Below, piece by piece: positions 10,647 through 20,532 of a stretch of DNA of 43,970 nt (within the stretch, counting starts at the first letter, position 1; the number at the start of each line of letters is the position of its first letter). This DNA is from Nitrosomonas sp. GTDB taxonomy: Bacteria > Pseudomonadota > Gammaproteobacteria > Burkholderiales > Nitrosomonadaceae. The position numbers and the translations under genes are program-made. The notes under the pieces are model-generated. The model saw only the letters and a program-made list of their open reading frames with translations. It was not told the origin of the DNA and ran no database searches. Where the stretch lies: assembly GCA_030682075.1 (NCBI GenBank), contig JAUXRH010000171.1, positions 1 through 43,970 of the forward strand, written 5' to 3'.

Positions 10647-12374
10647 TTAACGCATCAATCGCTTCATCGTCTCCAGCAATACCTCATTATCAGGGTGGCC
10701 TTCCAGTGCAGATTGCCATATCTCTATGGCATTTTCTTTTGCACCCTGCACCCAGAGCACTTCTCCTAAATGAGCCGCAATCTCTGGGTCTGGGCGTGCA
10801 GCAAATGCCAGATTCAAATAATTGAGTCCATCCTTGATATTACCCATACGATAATATACCCAACCAAGGCTATCCATAATGTAAGCATCTTCAGGTGAAA
10901 GCGCTACAGCTTTTTTTATCAGCCTCAGTGCTTCTGGCAAACGAACACCGCGTTCCGCCAGACTGTAGCCAAGCGCATTGTATGCATGCGCGCTATCCGG
11001 TCTCAACTGAATCAATTTTCGTAAATCCTGCTCTACGAGCTCGAATTTGCCAATTTTATCTGCCGCCAAAGCACGGTCATAAAGTAGCTCTGGATAATCT
11101 GGCAGATTTTCCAGGCCGCTATCAAGCAAATCAAATACTTCTTGATGGGTAGCACCTGATTCACGTAATAATTGTGCTTCAGCCAAGATCAAATGGGCCA
11201 TTTGCTGATCATTCGCCGCAGGCAATTGTTGCAAATACTGGCGAGCATCCTCCAAATTACCTTTCTGCGCCAATAAAGCAGCATAGCGGATCTGTGAGGG
11301 AAGAAACTGGCCACCACTTGTCACCAGACGATAGGACTCCATTGCCATATCAACACGCTGAGTCTCTTCATAAATTTGCGCAAGATGAAAATGTATCAAG
11401 CTTGTGTCTTTATAGCCCAGGCTCAACGCTTTCTTAAAACTTTCTTCGGCTACATCAAAGTCACGCAAATCCATAGATAACAAAGCAACTGTCAGGACAA
11501 CATCAACATCAGCTGGATTATTCGTCAACAAAAACTGGCGCTGCTCACGAGCCTGATCCAAATTTCTCTCCGCCATCAACAAACGGATAAAGGCAAGACG
11601 CGTATCATTGGCTTTAGGATACTTATTGACAAAATTCTGATAAAACTCAGCAGCATCGGCGTAACTCGTGCGGCGCAATATTCGTCCCTGATAAATTGCC
11701 GCCATTTCCCAATCAGGACGCAATGCCAGCGCCCGCTTCATTTCGTTCAATGCCAACTCAAACTGGCCAGCAAACCACGCAGCCTGAGAAACAACAAAAT
11801 GTGCCTCAGGTAAATCTGGATAGGGTTGCGCAAGTTGCTGTACCAATTTCAGTGTTTCAACTTTGTTATCATTATGTGACAAAAGCTTACTCAATTGCAA
11901 AAAAGCATTGCCAATTACAACGCCCTCTGCAGCCAACAATTTCTTCAAATAAGGACGCGCTTCATCCAGTTTACCCATATTTATCAGCAGTGCTGCTGCC
12001 GTCTGATTGGCATCCTCCGAATCAGGATCCAGTGCCGCCCATATTGCCACGGCTCTCTCTGCCGCAAATGGGTGATGTATCCGCAAGGCAATTTCAGTCG
12101 CACGCTGGGCAATGCGGTAATCACGTGTCGTTTCTGCCAGTCTAAGATAGCTTTTAATCGCAATCTCTGGATATCCACGCTGCAACGCAGTTTCCCCTAA
12201 CAGGAAATCAAATAATACCGGTGCTGTCAATTCCTGCTTCGGCAAGTTAGCTGCTTCTGCTGAGTCAGCTGACTCAGCTATAGTTTCGGTTTCAATCTTA
12301 GTAGGAATCTGCGCACAGGCGACGAGACCGACGAGACCAAGCGGCAGTAAAAAGCCAAGAATTTTAAAGTTCAT
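10647..12374 (-). CDS. TPR-repeat lipoprotein
   Basis: Lipobox LVAC near N-terminus; many TPR motifs (e.g. AYNALGYSLAERGVRLPEALRLIKKAVALSP). Confidence 0.85.
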   Translation of the reverse strand: MNFKILGFLLPLGLVGLVACAQIPTKIETETIAESADSAEAANLPKQELTAPVLFDFLLGETALQRGYPEIAIKSYLRLAETTRDYRIAQRATEIALRIHHPFAAERAVAIWAALDPDSEDANQTAAALLINMGKLDEARPYLKKLLAAEGVVIGNAFLQLSKLLSHNDNKVETLKLVQQLAQPYPDLPEAHFVVSQAAWFAGQFELALNEMKRALALRPDWEMAAIYQGRILRRTSYADAAEFYQNFVNKYPKANDTRLAFIRLLMAERNLDQAREQRQFLLTNNPADVDVVLTVALLSMDLRDFDVAEESFKKALSLGYKDTSLIHFHLAQIYEETQRVDMAMESYRLVTSGGQFLPSQIRYAALLAQKGNLEDARQYLQQLPAANDQQMAHLILAEAQLLRESGATHQEVFDLLDSGLENLPDYPELLYDRALAADKIGKFELVEQDLRKLIQLRPDSAHAYNALGYSLAERGVRLPEALRLIKKAVALSPEDAYIMDSLGWVYYRMGNIKDGLNYLNLAFAARPDPEIAAHLGEVLWVQGAKENAIEIWQSALEGHPDNEVLLETMKRLMR

Positions 12375-12497
12375 GAAAAATCCAGATGGTGTTCAAAAAT
12401 ACGATTATCAAGAATGAAAACAGCCTTCAATCTAACCTATATCCTAGGCTATATTCTATGCTTATCACAAGCTTTCTTTATTAACAGGGAGAAATTA

Positions 12498-13151
12498 TCA
12501 TTGGAATATTTGTGCCCCTGATTTATTTGATGCGGGCGGGTTCTGCGAAGAAAATCCCGGTGTATTTGATGCCGGTTGTTTTTGCGAAGAAAAAATATCT
12601 TTAGGGTTTGATGAAGATGAAGCTTGTTGTGGTTGCTTTTGTGTTGAATCACCTGCGTCACCCTGAGAAAAAACAAATTTCCAATCCTGATAGGTTGTCG
12701 CTTCGGAAAAATTAGCGTAGTGATCGGGAAAACTTTTCGTTTTAATCGGCATATTTTTTGAGAGACTATAAACGCCAATAATCCCAGTATTTGGCTTGGT
12801 CGCGATACTTGCGCCGTGCTCAGGCGGCGGCTCTTCAACCAACCCCCACTCATCAGTTTTTGTCATGGGGTCAAGAAATATTTTACGTAAATGGCGCTTG
12901 GTTACTGGAGCGCGTTTATCCTCCAGCAATTGCTCCAATGAACCTGGATATTGTTTGGCTCCAGCCGGGGAACTATTATAGTAGGACATAACGGCCTGCC
13001 TGAATTGATCGCCAACCAGCAATAGCTCTTTTTCCTTTTCTCGTTGTGCTTTTACCTGCCAGACCTGCCCTGTACCAGCAAGCATAATACCGGCCAGAGT
13101 AACTGCAAAAAGCGTCCAGATATAAATAAATCCTTTTCCTGAGTTAGGCAT
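12498..13151 (-). CDS. Atypical pseudopilin-like protein (secretion module)
   Basis: N-terminal GKGFIYIWTLFAVTLAGIMLAG followed by an amphipathic helix; Gln/Ser/Pro-rich C-terminus; last gene of the co-directional run. Confidence 0.65.
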   Translation of the reverse strand: MPNSGKGFIYIWTLFAVTLAGIMLAGTGQVWQVKAQREKEKELLLVGDQFRQAVMSYYNSSPAGAKQYPGSLEQLLEDKRAPVTKRHLRKIFLDPMTKTDEWGLVEEPPPEHGASIATKPNTGIIGVYSLSKNMPIKTKSFPDHYANFSEATTYQDWKFVFSQGDAGDSTQKQPQQASSSSNPKDIFSSQKQPASNTPGFSSQNPPASNKSGAQIFQ

Positions 13152-13190
13152 GCTGCTTGATCGTGTCGAAAATTTTAAAGGAAATATTGA

Positions 13191-13586
13191 CTACCACTCC
13201 TCATAGAATGAGCCATCCAAAGCCTGTCCAGAGTAACCACTATGCACATCGGAGATACCATCCTCTTCTTCATTAAAAGGTGGCACTTCTACCCATGTCA
13301 TATTACTTTCTGTTAATGGGTCAATCGGAATACTCCGTATATAACGTCTTTCAACCAATTCCTCAAGTGTGATCGGGTAGCTACCCATATCTGAATAAAA
13401 GTTGTCAATTGCATCACGCATAATGCTAAGGTCTTGCCTAAGCACCGTTTCTTTGGCTTTCTCAATTGAATTAAAATAACGCGGCGCAACAATACTAAGC
13501 AAAGTTGCAATAATCGCCATCACAACCAATAATTCAATTAATGTAAAACCCTTGTACTTATAGAGCTGATGCATTTTAATCACCAT
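13191..13586 (-). CDS. Type II secretion pseudopilin, GspG/PulG-like
   Basis: KGFTLIELLVVMAIIATLLSIVAPRYF...DNFYSDMGSYPITLEELV. Confidence 0.9.
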   Translation of the reverse strand: MVIKMHQLYKYKGFTLIELLVVMAIIATLLSIVAPRYFNSIEKAKETVLRQDLSIMRDAIDNFYSDMGSYPITLEELVERRYIRSIPIDPLTESNMTWVEVPPFNEEEDGISDVHSGYSGQALDGSFYEEW

Positions 13587-14098
13587 TCCTTATAAGTAGT
13601 GCCATTCAGAGCCGTCGATTCTGAGCGGGAATAAATGTCGAAAACATCGTCTCCTTCCTGCGGGTTATCCGGTGAACTTTCGTAACTGCGTTTACCCCAT
13701 GTATCCGCAGCCGGTGTCGCTTCTATACCCGCGACATCTAAATCCTGAAACAGGGGATCACGCGGTAATCGCCGCATAAAATAAATATATTTTTCTTCCG
13801 TACTTTTAATATCCTGCACACCCATAAATAAATCATCCAATCTGGGAGGATAACCAGATTCATCTTCTTTTTTTTCGATACGTCCATCATCAACCGCCTG
13901 TTTATAAGCATCAATCGCTGACCGAATCTGCCATAAGGCGATCCGTAGCTGCTGTTCTTTCTCGCGCTTCACAACCAGTTCTCGCAAAGGCATTGCCGAC
14001 GTTGCCAATATCGCCATAATCGCAACAACAACCATTAGCTCAACCAGCGTAAATCCAAGATTATTTGTTGGTGTTGTGAATGGTCTCATTATCCTCAC
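13580..14098 (-). CDS. Type II secretion pseudopilin, GspG/PulG-like
   Basis: LGFTLVELMVVVAIMAILATSAMPLRELVVKREKEQQLR...LPRDPLF. Confidence 0.9.
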   Translation of the reverse strand: MRIMRPFTTPTNNLGFTLVELMVVVAIMAILATSAMPLRELVVKREKEQQLRIALWQIRSAIDAYKQAVDDGRIEKKEDESGYPPRLDDLFMGVQDIKSTEEKYIYFMRRLPRDPLFQDLDVAGIEATPAADTWGKRSYESSPDNPQEGDDVFDIYSRSESTALNGTTYKEW

Positions 14099-16350
14099 TG
14101 AAGATTAATACTGGCTGCAGATGGTAACGTAACTTCTACCGACTCCCCAGTCTCGCTGTCCTCTGATGAACCACTTTGTATTGAGATTTCAGTCGTTCCG
14201 GCGTTTACTGCAATAACCTTAAACCGTAGTTGTTCCGTTCTCCCAGACTTACCCTCTTTCCCCAGCTTAAAGAAACGGGTTCCTGAGTTTTCCCCATCAT
14301 CCAGCAATTCGAGCATGCCGGAATCGTAATTCAACTCAACGTCAGAAGTAAGCGAAGCTTTCGCACCAACCAGCCCAACCCGGATTGAAAACTCTTTACC
14401 TAACGATACATTTGATGGTGCCTGCAATGTGATTGTGGGTGATGATGCGGTATTTCTTGCAAAAGGGTTCGGTGTCATTTCAGACCTATTGGCTAGCGAT
14501 AAAGTTTCCGCTGTTCTGAAGCCGGATACGCCCCCGCCTGTACCAGCGGAGGCCATTGAAAGTGATTTTGCGGCCGTCTTGCCGATTGTTGCCGGTAATT
14601 TGCCAGCATCATTTGCTGTCCCGAAATGAAATCCACTTTCCAGATTGGTTGGTTGTGTAATATTTCTTATAATACGCGGCGTAATCAGCAAGACAATTTC
14701 AGTTTTGGTTCGCTTTATCGACTGATTGGAAAGCAATCGGTCAAGTCCTGGAATATTCAGCAACCCAGCCAGTCCACTAACACCCCGCGTATCCCGATCA
14801 TCGATTAATCCGGCTAAAACTTGCGTTTCACCGTTCCTCAGTGTTAACAAGGTTTCTGCCGTACGGGTTCCGATCTTAAAAGCGGTTGCACCGTTCGGCC
14901 CGGGCACTGAGCCAAGATTATTACTTGCTTCAAGCGCAACTTTCATCGTAATGTCATCATTTAGACCAATGATCGGCTCAACATCTAACTTTAACCCGAT
15001 ATCGATAAAACTTGCCGACGCTGCAGAGCCAACATTAGCCGTATTGGTCACGGTAAAGATAGGTTCTCTTGTACCAATATGGATTTTTGCAGTTTCACGA
15101 TTTTTAACTCGGATCCGTGGATTTGCAAGCACATCAGCAAATGTAAGACTCTGTTCGAAATCGATTCTGGCCTGGCTGTCCATAGTAAAGCTCTTAAGGC
15201 CGTCAAATCCAAACTGATTTAGCGGCAACACGCCCGTTACTCCGGGTACAGCACTGAACGTAGCAGAGGTAGGTAATTTTGGACCGAGCGCGAAATTGTT
15301 ATCGCGCTGGATTTCCAATACAACAACTTCCAACATCACTTCAGGTTCAGGCAAATCATTTAGTGCAACCAGCCGTTCAACCAGACGTATTGCTTCTGGC
15401 GTGTCTCGCATAATAAACAGATTCAAGCTTTCATTGACATAAATATCCTTTGCTTTTACCAACCCCCGAACCATGGCAACCATCTGTTTGACATCGGTAT
15501 ACGCAATATGAAAACTACGCACCATCAACTCCTGATACTCATTCTGCTTGGCTGGGGTGTTGGGATAAATCAGCAATGAATTATCATTGAGCGCTTTGTG
15601 CGCCAATTGATTCGTCATCAACAGCAATTTAAGCACATCCTCAATACTATTATCACGAACAAAAATAGAGATCTTTGTTTCTTGCCGGACATCTTTATCA
15701 AAAATAAAATTAATCCCCGCCGTGCGTGCAATGATCTCAAACACAGATTTCAGGTCAGTATCTTTAAATTCCACGGTGAGTGGTTTTTTAAACGCGGTGG
15801 CCAAGGTTAATCCTAAATTTTCAGAACGTGCAATCAAGGTACTGATGTATTTTATTAATTGACGCGCTTCACGTTGCATCGAATTTTCCTGCAGCACCGC
15901 TCTCACTGCCGCCTCCGCACCGGCCAAATCATCATTCGCCAATAATTCTTTAGCATAATTAACTGAAGCAATATGATGGCGTTCCAGACTCAATGCCCCC
16001 AAGCCTGCGTTGGCACGTTCGTTTAGTGGCGCCAGTGCCAGCACACGGTAATATTTTTGTTCTGCGGAATCCAGATCGCCCGACAATCTGGTTTCCTCTG
16101 CGTCGAATAGTAATTTTCCGATTACTTCCTCACGTTGGCGCGCAAGTACCGTGCGGATCTCTTTGTTAGCCGGCTCTTCACGTGCTGCCTGCTCCAAGCT
16201 TTGCAGACCAGACTCGAACTCACCCTGAGCGATCAACTGCTGCCCGTCGGTAAATGCGATGTTCCTTGTCGAAAATGTTTTATTATTTATCGCACATCCA
16301 GCAATTACAGCCAACAGCATGGCAATGACAACATATCTCCAGATTCTCAT
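14095..16350 (-). CDS. Secretin (GspD-like) lipoprotein with N-terminal TPR region and C-terminal cohesin-like domain
   Basis: Lipobox IAGC; TPR-like repeats; secretin core (VLANPRIRVKNRETAKIHIGTREPIFT...LLTLRNGETQVLAGLIDDRD...VLLITPRIIRN); C-terminal PTITLQAPSNVSLGKEFSIRVGLVGAKASLTSDVELNYDSGMLELL. Confidence 0.9.
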   Translation of the reverse strand: MRIWRYVVIAMLLAVIAGCAINNKTFSTRNIAFTDGQQLIAQGEFESGLQSLEQAAREEPANKEIRTVLARQREEVIGKLLFDAEETRLSGDLDSAEQKYYRVLALAPLNERANAGLGALSLERHHIASVNYAKELLANDDLAGAEAAVRAVLQENSMQREARQLIKYISTLIARSENLGLTLATAFKKPLTVEFKDTDLKSVFEIIARTAGINFIFDKDVRQETKISIFVRDNSIEDVLKLLLMTNQLAHKALNDNSLLIYPNTPAKQNEYQELMVRSFHIAYTDVKQMVAMVRGLVKAKDIYVNESLNLFIMRDTPEAIRLVERLVALNDLPEPEVMLEVVVLEIQRDNNFALGPKLPTSATFSAVPGVTGVLPLNQFGFDGLKSFTMDSQARIDFEQSLTFADVLANPRIRVKNRETAKIHIGTREPIFTVTNTANVGSAASASFIDIGLKLDVEPIIGLNDDITMKVALEASNNLGSVPGPNGATAFKIGTRTAETLLTLRNGETQVLAGLIDDRDTRGVSGLAGLLNIPGLDRLLSNQSIKRTKTEIVLLITPRIIRNITQPTNLESGFHFGTANDAGKLPATIGKTAAKSLSMASAGTGGGVSGFRTAETLSLANRSEMTPNPFARNTASSPTITLQAPSNVSLGKEFSIRVGLVGAKASLTSDVELNYDSGMLELLDDGENSGTRFFKLGKEGKSGRTEQLRFKVIAVNAGTTEISIQSGSSEDSETGESVEVTLPSAASINLQ

Positions 16351-16925
16351 CGAATGTTTCCTGCCATCTGATTATTAATAGTAAGCGTTTGTTTTGTATT
16401 GAGCGGCAAATAGGTAAATGTAACAGCTTCGTCATTCACCGCATCTATTCGATACTGGTTATCGATATGACCCCCCAATTTGGCAATATGATTTTCTCCT
16501 GACTGGGAGAGAAAAACCCATGTTTCATTTTCTGCAATGGCCTTGCCAATGTATTTGAACGGCAATGGTGGCGGGGTTGGGGCTGGCGGGGGCGCAGGAG
16601 GCTGAATTTCCTGCCGAACTATCGTCGCTTGCGGCAACTCTAGTCGGGCATGCTGAGGCACCCACGAAGTCGATTTAAAAAGTTCACCTGCTTTAGCGTT
16701 AAATTTTCTTTGCCCCAGTTGATCAATCGCCAGATACTCAACCGTATTTCTTTCATTATTACGTGCTTGCCCAGATGCAACCCTTGTTGGCTGCGCAGTG
16801 GGTACGGAATCAATAATCGCTTCTTCCTCCTCCTCTCCAACCCATACGACCGCAAGCAATGTTGCCAATAGGGCGACTCCCAGTAATGTTTTGCGTTTCT
16901 TTTCCGCACTATCCATGCGTATCAT
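16347..16925 (-). CDS. Small inner-membrane/periplasmic secretion-module protein (PilP/GspC-like position; 'secretion system X' type)
   Basis: One TM segment, Pro-rich linker (PPAPPPAPTPPPLP), then a small beta domain (FKYIGKAIAENETWVFLSQSGENHIAKLG); lies between PilO-like and secretin genes. Confidence 0.65.
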   Translation of the reverse strand: MIRMDSAEKKRKTLLGVALLATLLAVVWVGEEEEEAIIDSVPTAQPTRVASGQARNNERNTVEYLAIDQLGQRKFNAKAGELFKSTSWVPQHARLELPQATIVRQEIQPPAPPPAPTPPPLPFKYIGKAIAENETWVFLSQSGENHIAKLGGHIDNQYRIDAVNDEAVTFTYLPLNTKQTLTINNQMAGNIR

Positions 16926-17509
16926 TCGTCCAGGTAAAGAACAATGTCAAGACGCACTTCAAGCTGCTCAGTTCTCACATCCTCACGCTTAATCATAATG
17001 CCTGTTATCGCCATCGCGGGTACCGCAAGAAGCGCATCCGCAATGAATGCACGTACTTGTGAATATCTTCCACGGATCGGAAGCGTCATTTCATAACGCG
17101 TCAATCTTCCCCCTTTTTCGTGTACTAAACGATAATCGCTACTGTTGATCTCCACTCCTTGTTTCTTTGCAACAAGTACCAGCTCTCTAATCCAGAAGGG
17201 GGATGAATCAATGCGAGGGAAAAATTCATAAAATTTTTGTAATGCTTGATCGTCACCCATCTTTTTTCCCGGGCCAGACGCTTGATACGATGGGGACTGT
17301 ACACGCATTATTTCTGCTCGTTCCTTAAGTGCCTGTATTGTTGCGTCTTGTGGCAACACCGCAGCAAGAAAAAAAACGATGGCAACCGCCAACAAGCCCA
17401 CACCAATTTTTCCAATGGTGCCCAGGCGCGCTACCTGCCAGCGTATCTGCAACCATATAGCTTGCAAACGCACCGGTATTAAATCATTTCTCAAAATGTT
17501 TGAACCCAT
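16922..17509 (-). CDS. PilO/GspM-like assembly protein
   Basis: One TM segment; position in a pilM-pilN-pilO-like order; R-x-S/PIRGRYSQVRAFIADALLAVPAMAITGI. Confidence 0.7.
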   Translation of the reverse strand: MGSNILRNDLIPVRLQAIWLQIRWQVARLGTIGKIGVGLLAVAIVFFLAAVLPQDATIQALKERAEIMRVQSPSYQASGPGKKMGDDQALQKFYEFFPRIDSSPFWIRELVLVAKKQGVEINSSDYRLVHEKGGRLTRYEMTLPIRGRYSQVRAFIADALLAVPAMAITGIMIKREDVRTEQLEVRLDIVLYLDE

Positions 17510-18036
17510 TCTGCGGTGACAAGAAAAACAATGGGTCGTTGGGGGTTATCCAGTTTTATTTTATAATTAACCAAATGCGCATTTTCAAAAATCAGCTCCC
17601 GCTCCAATGCTTCAACAAAATCAAGCAAGGCCGACAAATCCTTGGCTTCACCGCCAATTCGGATAGTACGGTTAGCAACGTTTGGCTGCAGCGATAACAG
17701 TGCGACTTCCTCATTGGCGGCAAATTCAACTGCGTCAAAAAGCGCTTCCCAAGGTAAATTAATCTGCCCAATAACCTCGCTGGCTTTTTTTATTTCCTGG
17801 CGGATTTCTTGGCTCACTCCGCGCTGATTAGATGTGGATGGCCTTCGCGGTGATACGTTATGCTGCTGTTTTTCAATACGCGCAACACGGGTTTCCCAAT
17901 AATCCACTTTCTCCATGGACGACGTAAATTGATATAGTATCCCGACTAAAGTGAGCAGGCCTAATACTAACAATGTAGTATCAATCGCTTGTGATTGCTG
18001 TCCAGAGTAAGGGAAACGGAGATTCAGGCGACGCAT
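17491..18036 (-). CDS. PilN/GspL-like assembly protein
   Basis: MRRLNLRFPYSGQQSQAIDTTLLVLGLLTLVGILYQF; PilN-type topology. Confidence 0.7.
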   Translation of the reverse strand: MRRLNLRFPYSGQQSQAIDTTLLVLGLLTLVGILYQFTSSMEKVDYWETRVARIEKQQHNVSPRRPSTSNQRGVSQEIRQEIKKASEVIGQINLPWEALFDAVEFAANEEVALLSLQPNVANRTIRIGGEAKDLSALLDFVEALERELIFENAHLVNYKIKLDNPQRPIVFLVTAEWVQTF

Positions 18037-18860
18037 GAATCCGCCTCACCACTTGCCCTGACAAAAGAAGGATAGTGTGCTGGCACCGATAGGTTATCAG
18101 CCGATAACGGAATCATTCTCCAGCCACAATTCTCTGGCAGTACCAAATCAGGATGTTCCGGCGCAAATACACGAACTTCCTCTACGGCCTCTTTATATCC
18201 AGAAAAAATTGCTTCCTGATCAAGCGCCATAAGTAGTTCATCCGCCACACCATGCAATACTTTCTGATTACGTATGCCTTGCCAGACACCATTCACCAAC
18301 AAGGCGATACAAATACGTCCCGTCTCGATTAGTACGAAATATGTGCGCTTTTCATCAAACAATTGCTGCCATTGATCAAAAGCTGATGCCAGATAAGGCG
18401 TTATGCCCCTGAGCTTTATTCTGTAACGTATCGCCAGTTCTTGCAATCGTGTCAGTAAATCACGTGTTATTGCGGCACAAATTGCGCCGCTGGATGGGTT
18501 CCAGGCGCTTATACTAAGCACCCATTCATCAGTCCGTTCAGCATAAATTTCATGCATACGGAAAGTGGCGTAAGCATAAACTTCATCGGGAGCCGTAATT
18601 TCCGTCTGGGGTGGCAGGGTAACATATCGAATAAAGTGGTTAGAGAGGGTGACCATCATCTCGGTACCCTCTGCTTCTTTTACCATGTGTTCTAATTGAA
18701 GCAAGGGCGGTTCCCAGACAGGCTGATCTGGATCGCGCGTGCAGAGTCCCGTAATTCCAGGTGCCGATATGGGCTTTAACCGCCGGGATGTGCGGACTAA
18801 ATCTACACGCTCCGGCGCAAAGAAAACCTGAATTTGATCACGACGCCACAATGGTGACAC
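18024..18860 (-). CDS. PilM/GspL-cytoplasmic-domain-like protein
   Basis: Position between GspE-like and PilN-like genes; actin-like fold not verified. Confidence 0.55.
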   Translation of the reverse strand: MSPLWRRDQIQVFFAPERVDLVRTSRRLKPISAPGITGLCTRDPDQPVWEPPLLQLEHMVKEAEGTEMMVTLSNHFIRYVTLPPQTEITAPDEVYAYATFRMHEIYAERTDEWVLSISAWNPSSGAICAAITRDLLTRLQELAIRYRIKLRGITPYLASAFDQWQQLFDEKRTYFVLIETGRICIALLVNGVWQGIRNQKVLHGVADELLMALDQEAIFSGYKEAVEEVRVFAPEHPDLVLPENCGWRMIPLSADNLSVPAHYPSFVRASGEADSCVA

Positions 18861-20532
18861 GATTGGCCTCCTCTAAACTCGTCAGTCCATCTCTGACCAT
18901 ATCTAATGCGCCCTCACGTAAGAAGTGGGTGCCATTGTTTTTAGCCGCTTCTTTTATGCGGCGGATGGGTTCCTGCGCAACAATAAGTTCACGGATTTCA
19001 TCATTTAAAATTAATATCTCTGCAATTGCGTTGCGTCCCCGGTAACCACTGCCCCGGCACTGTCCACAGCCTCTCCCGGCGCGAAATTTAAAATTGACCG
19101 CTCGTTCGGAATTTATTCCAGATTCAGCGATTAGCGCATCATCAGGACGCTCCTCCACGGCACAATGTGGACACAGCAAACGCACCAATCTCTGTGCGGC
19201 GATACCATTTAACGCGGAAACGAAGCTATAGGGATCTACCCCCATGTGTGAAAAACGGCCAATCACATCGAATACATTATTGGCATGTACCGTTGTAAAA
19301 ACAAGGTGTCCAGTCAGTGCGGCCTGTATTGCAATTTGCGCGGTTTCAGAGTCACGAATTTCACCCACCATGATTTTATCTGGATCATGACGTAAAATCG
19401 AGCGCAAGCCACGTGCAAAGGTTAACCCTTTTTTCTCGTTAACCGGTATTTGCAGTACACCAGGCAATTGATACTCGATAGGATCTTCAATGGTAATAAT
19501 CTTGTCATTACCCTTGTTAACCTCAGATATTGCAGCATAAAGCGTTGTTGTTTTACCGCTGCCCGTAGGACCCGTAACCAACAACATGCCATAGGGTTCT
19601 GAGCTGAGACGACGCAAAGTCGCTATTGCGGCTTGATTGAAGCCAAGCTGATTTAATGTTAAGCCATCGACATGATCGGAAAGTGCCTGTCGATCAAGGA
19701 TACGCAACACCGCATCTTCGCCAAAAATACTCGGCATAATCGATACGCGAAAATCAATTTCTCGCCCTTGTATCGAAACTTTAAAGCGGCCGTCCTGTGG
19801 CACGCGGCGTTCAGCAATATCCAGTTCCGACATCACCTTGATGCGAGAAATCACTTGCTCTGCCAGATCTGCGCCCTTCATCACACCAACGGCTGTCAAT
19901 ACACCATCAATTCGATATTTGATGGATAAAGCCCCCGTCACCATTTCAAGGTGAATATCACTGGCTTGGGATTTATGCGCATCATACAACGTGGAATGTA
20001 CCAGCCGCACCACCTGACTGGTACCTTCATTGATCGTTTTTAATGAAAGGTCTTCAATCCCGCTTTGTATCACATCTAGCTCAGCAGAAGATAAAACATT
20101 ATCCATCGCACGCATTGTTTTTTCCTGCTGCGTGAAAAAAGCGCTTAAATCCGCAGGATGCACCAAATGCCATGTCACCCCCATAGCAAAACGCTCTTCT
20201 GCCCATGACCGCAAATTGGATGAAAATGGATTACTCACTGCCAACACGTATTCTTCTTCTCTTTGAAACAATGCACACTCATGCATAACCGCTTCAGCAA
20301 AAGGCAGCCTATCGAATGACGGCGTAAGGACTCGCAACGCTCCCATGTTTAAAACAGGGAGGTGAAGCAACCGACCCAGTGCCTGGATGAGTACGTCTGG
20401 CGCATAATCGCAAATTTCTTCCAGCGCCTGGATTATCGAAATACCCTGTTTTAAGGCCTCCTGGCGCGCCTCACCCAGCTGCCTGATATCAATCGATAAT
20501 TTTTTTGTTGGCTGTGTGGATGTTTCGATCAA
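18838..20532 (-). CDS. Type II secretion/type IV pilus assembly ATPase, GspE-like
   Basis: GMLLVTGPTGSGKTTTLYAAISEVN...ITIEDPIEYQLPGVLQIPVN...LRHDPDKIMVGEIRDSETAQIAIQAALTGHLVFTTVHANN; CPHC...CGQC zinc motif. Confidence 0.96.
   Translation of the reverse strand: MIETSTQPTKKLSIDIRQLGEARQEALKQGISIIQALEEICDYAPDVLIQALGRLLHLPVLNMGALRVLTPSFDRLPFAEAVMHECALFQREEEYVLAVSNPFSSNLRSWAEERFAMGVTWHLVHPADLSAFFTQQEKTMRAMDNVLSSAELDVIQSGIEDLSLKTINEGTSQVVRLVHSTLYDAHKSQASDIHLEMVTGALSIKYRIDGVLTAVGVMKGADLAEQVISRIKVMSELDIAERRVPQDGRFKVSIQGREIDFRVSIMPSIFGEDAVLRILDRQALSDHVDGLTLNQLGFNQAAIATLRRLSSEPYGMLLVTGPTGSGKTTTLYAAISEVNKGNDKIITIEDPIEYQLPGVLQIPVNEKKGLTFARGLRSILRHDPDKIMVGEIRDSETAQIAIQAALTGHLVFTTVHANNVFDVIGRFSHMGVDPYSFVSALNGIAAQRLVRLLCPHCAVEERPDDALIAESGINSERAVNFKFRAGRGCGQCRGSGYRGRNAIAEILILNDEIRELIVAQEPIRRIKEAAKNNGTHFLREGALDMVRDGLTSLEEANRVTIVAS

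Noticed and set aside
14726-15217. 163-aa plus-strand ORF antisense to the secretin gene, and many other antisense ORFs in the track
   Set aside because: Mirror of strong coding sequence; low-complexity translation and no independent support.
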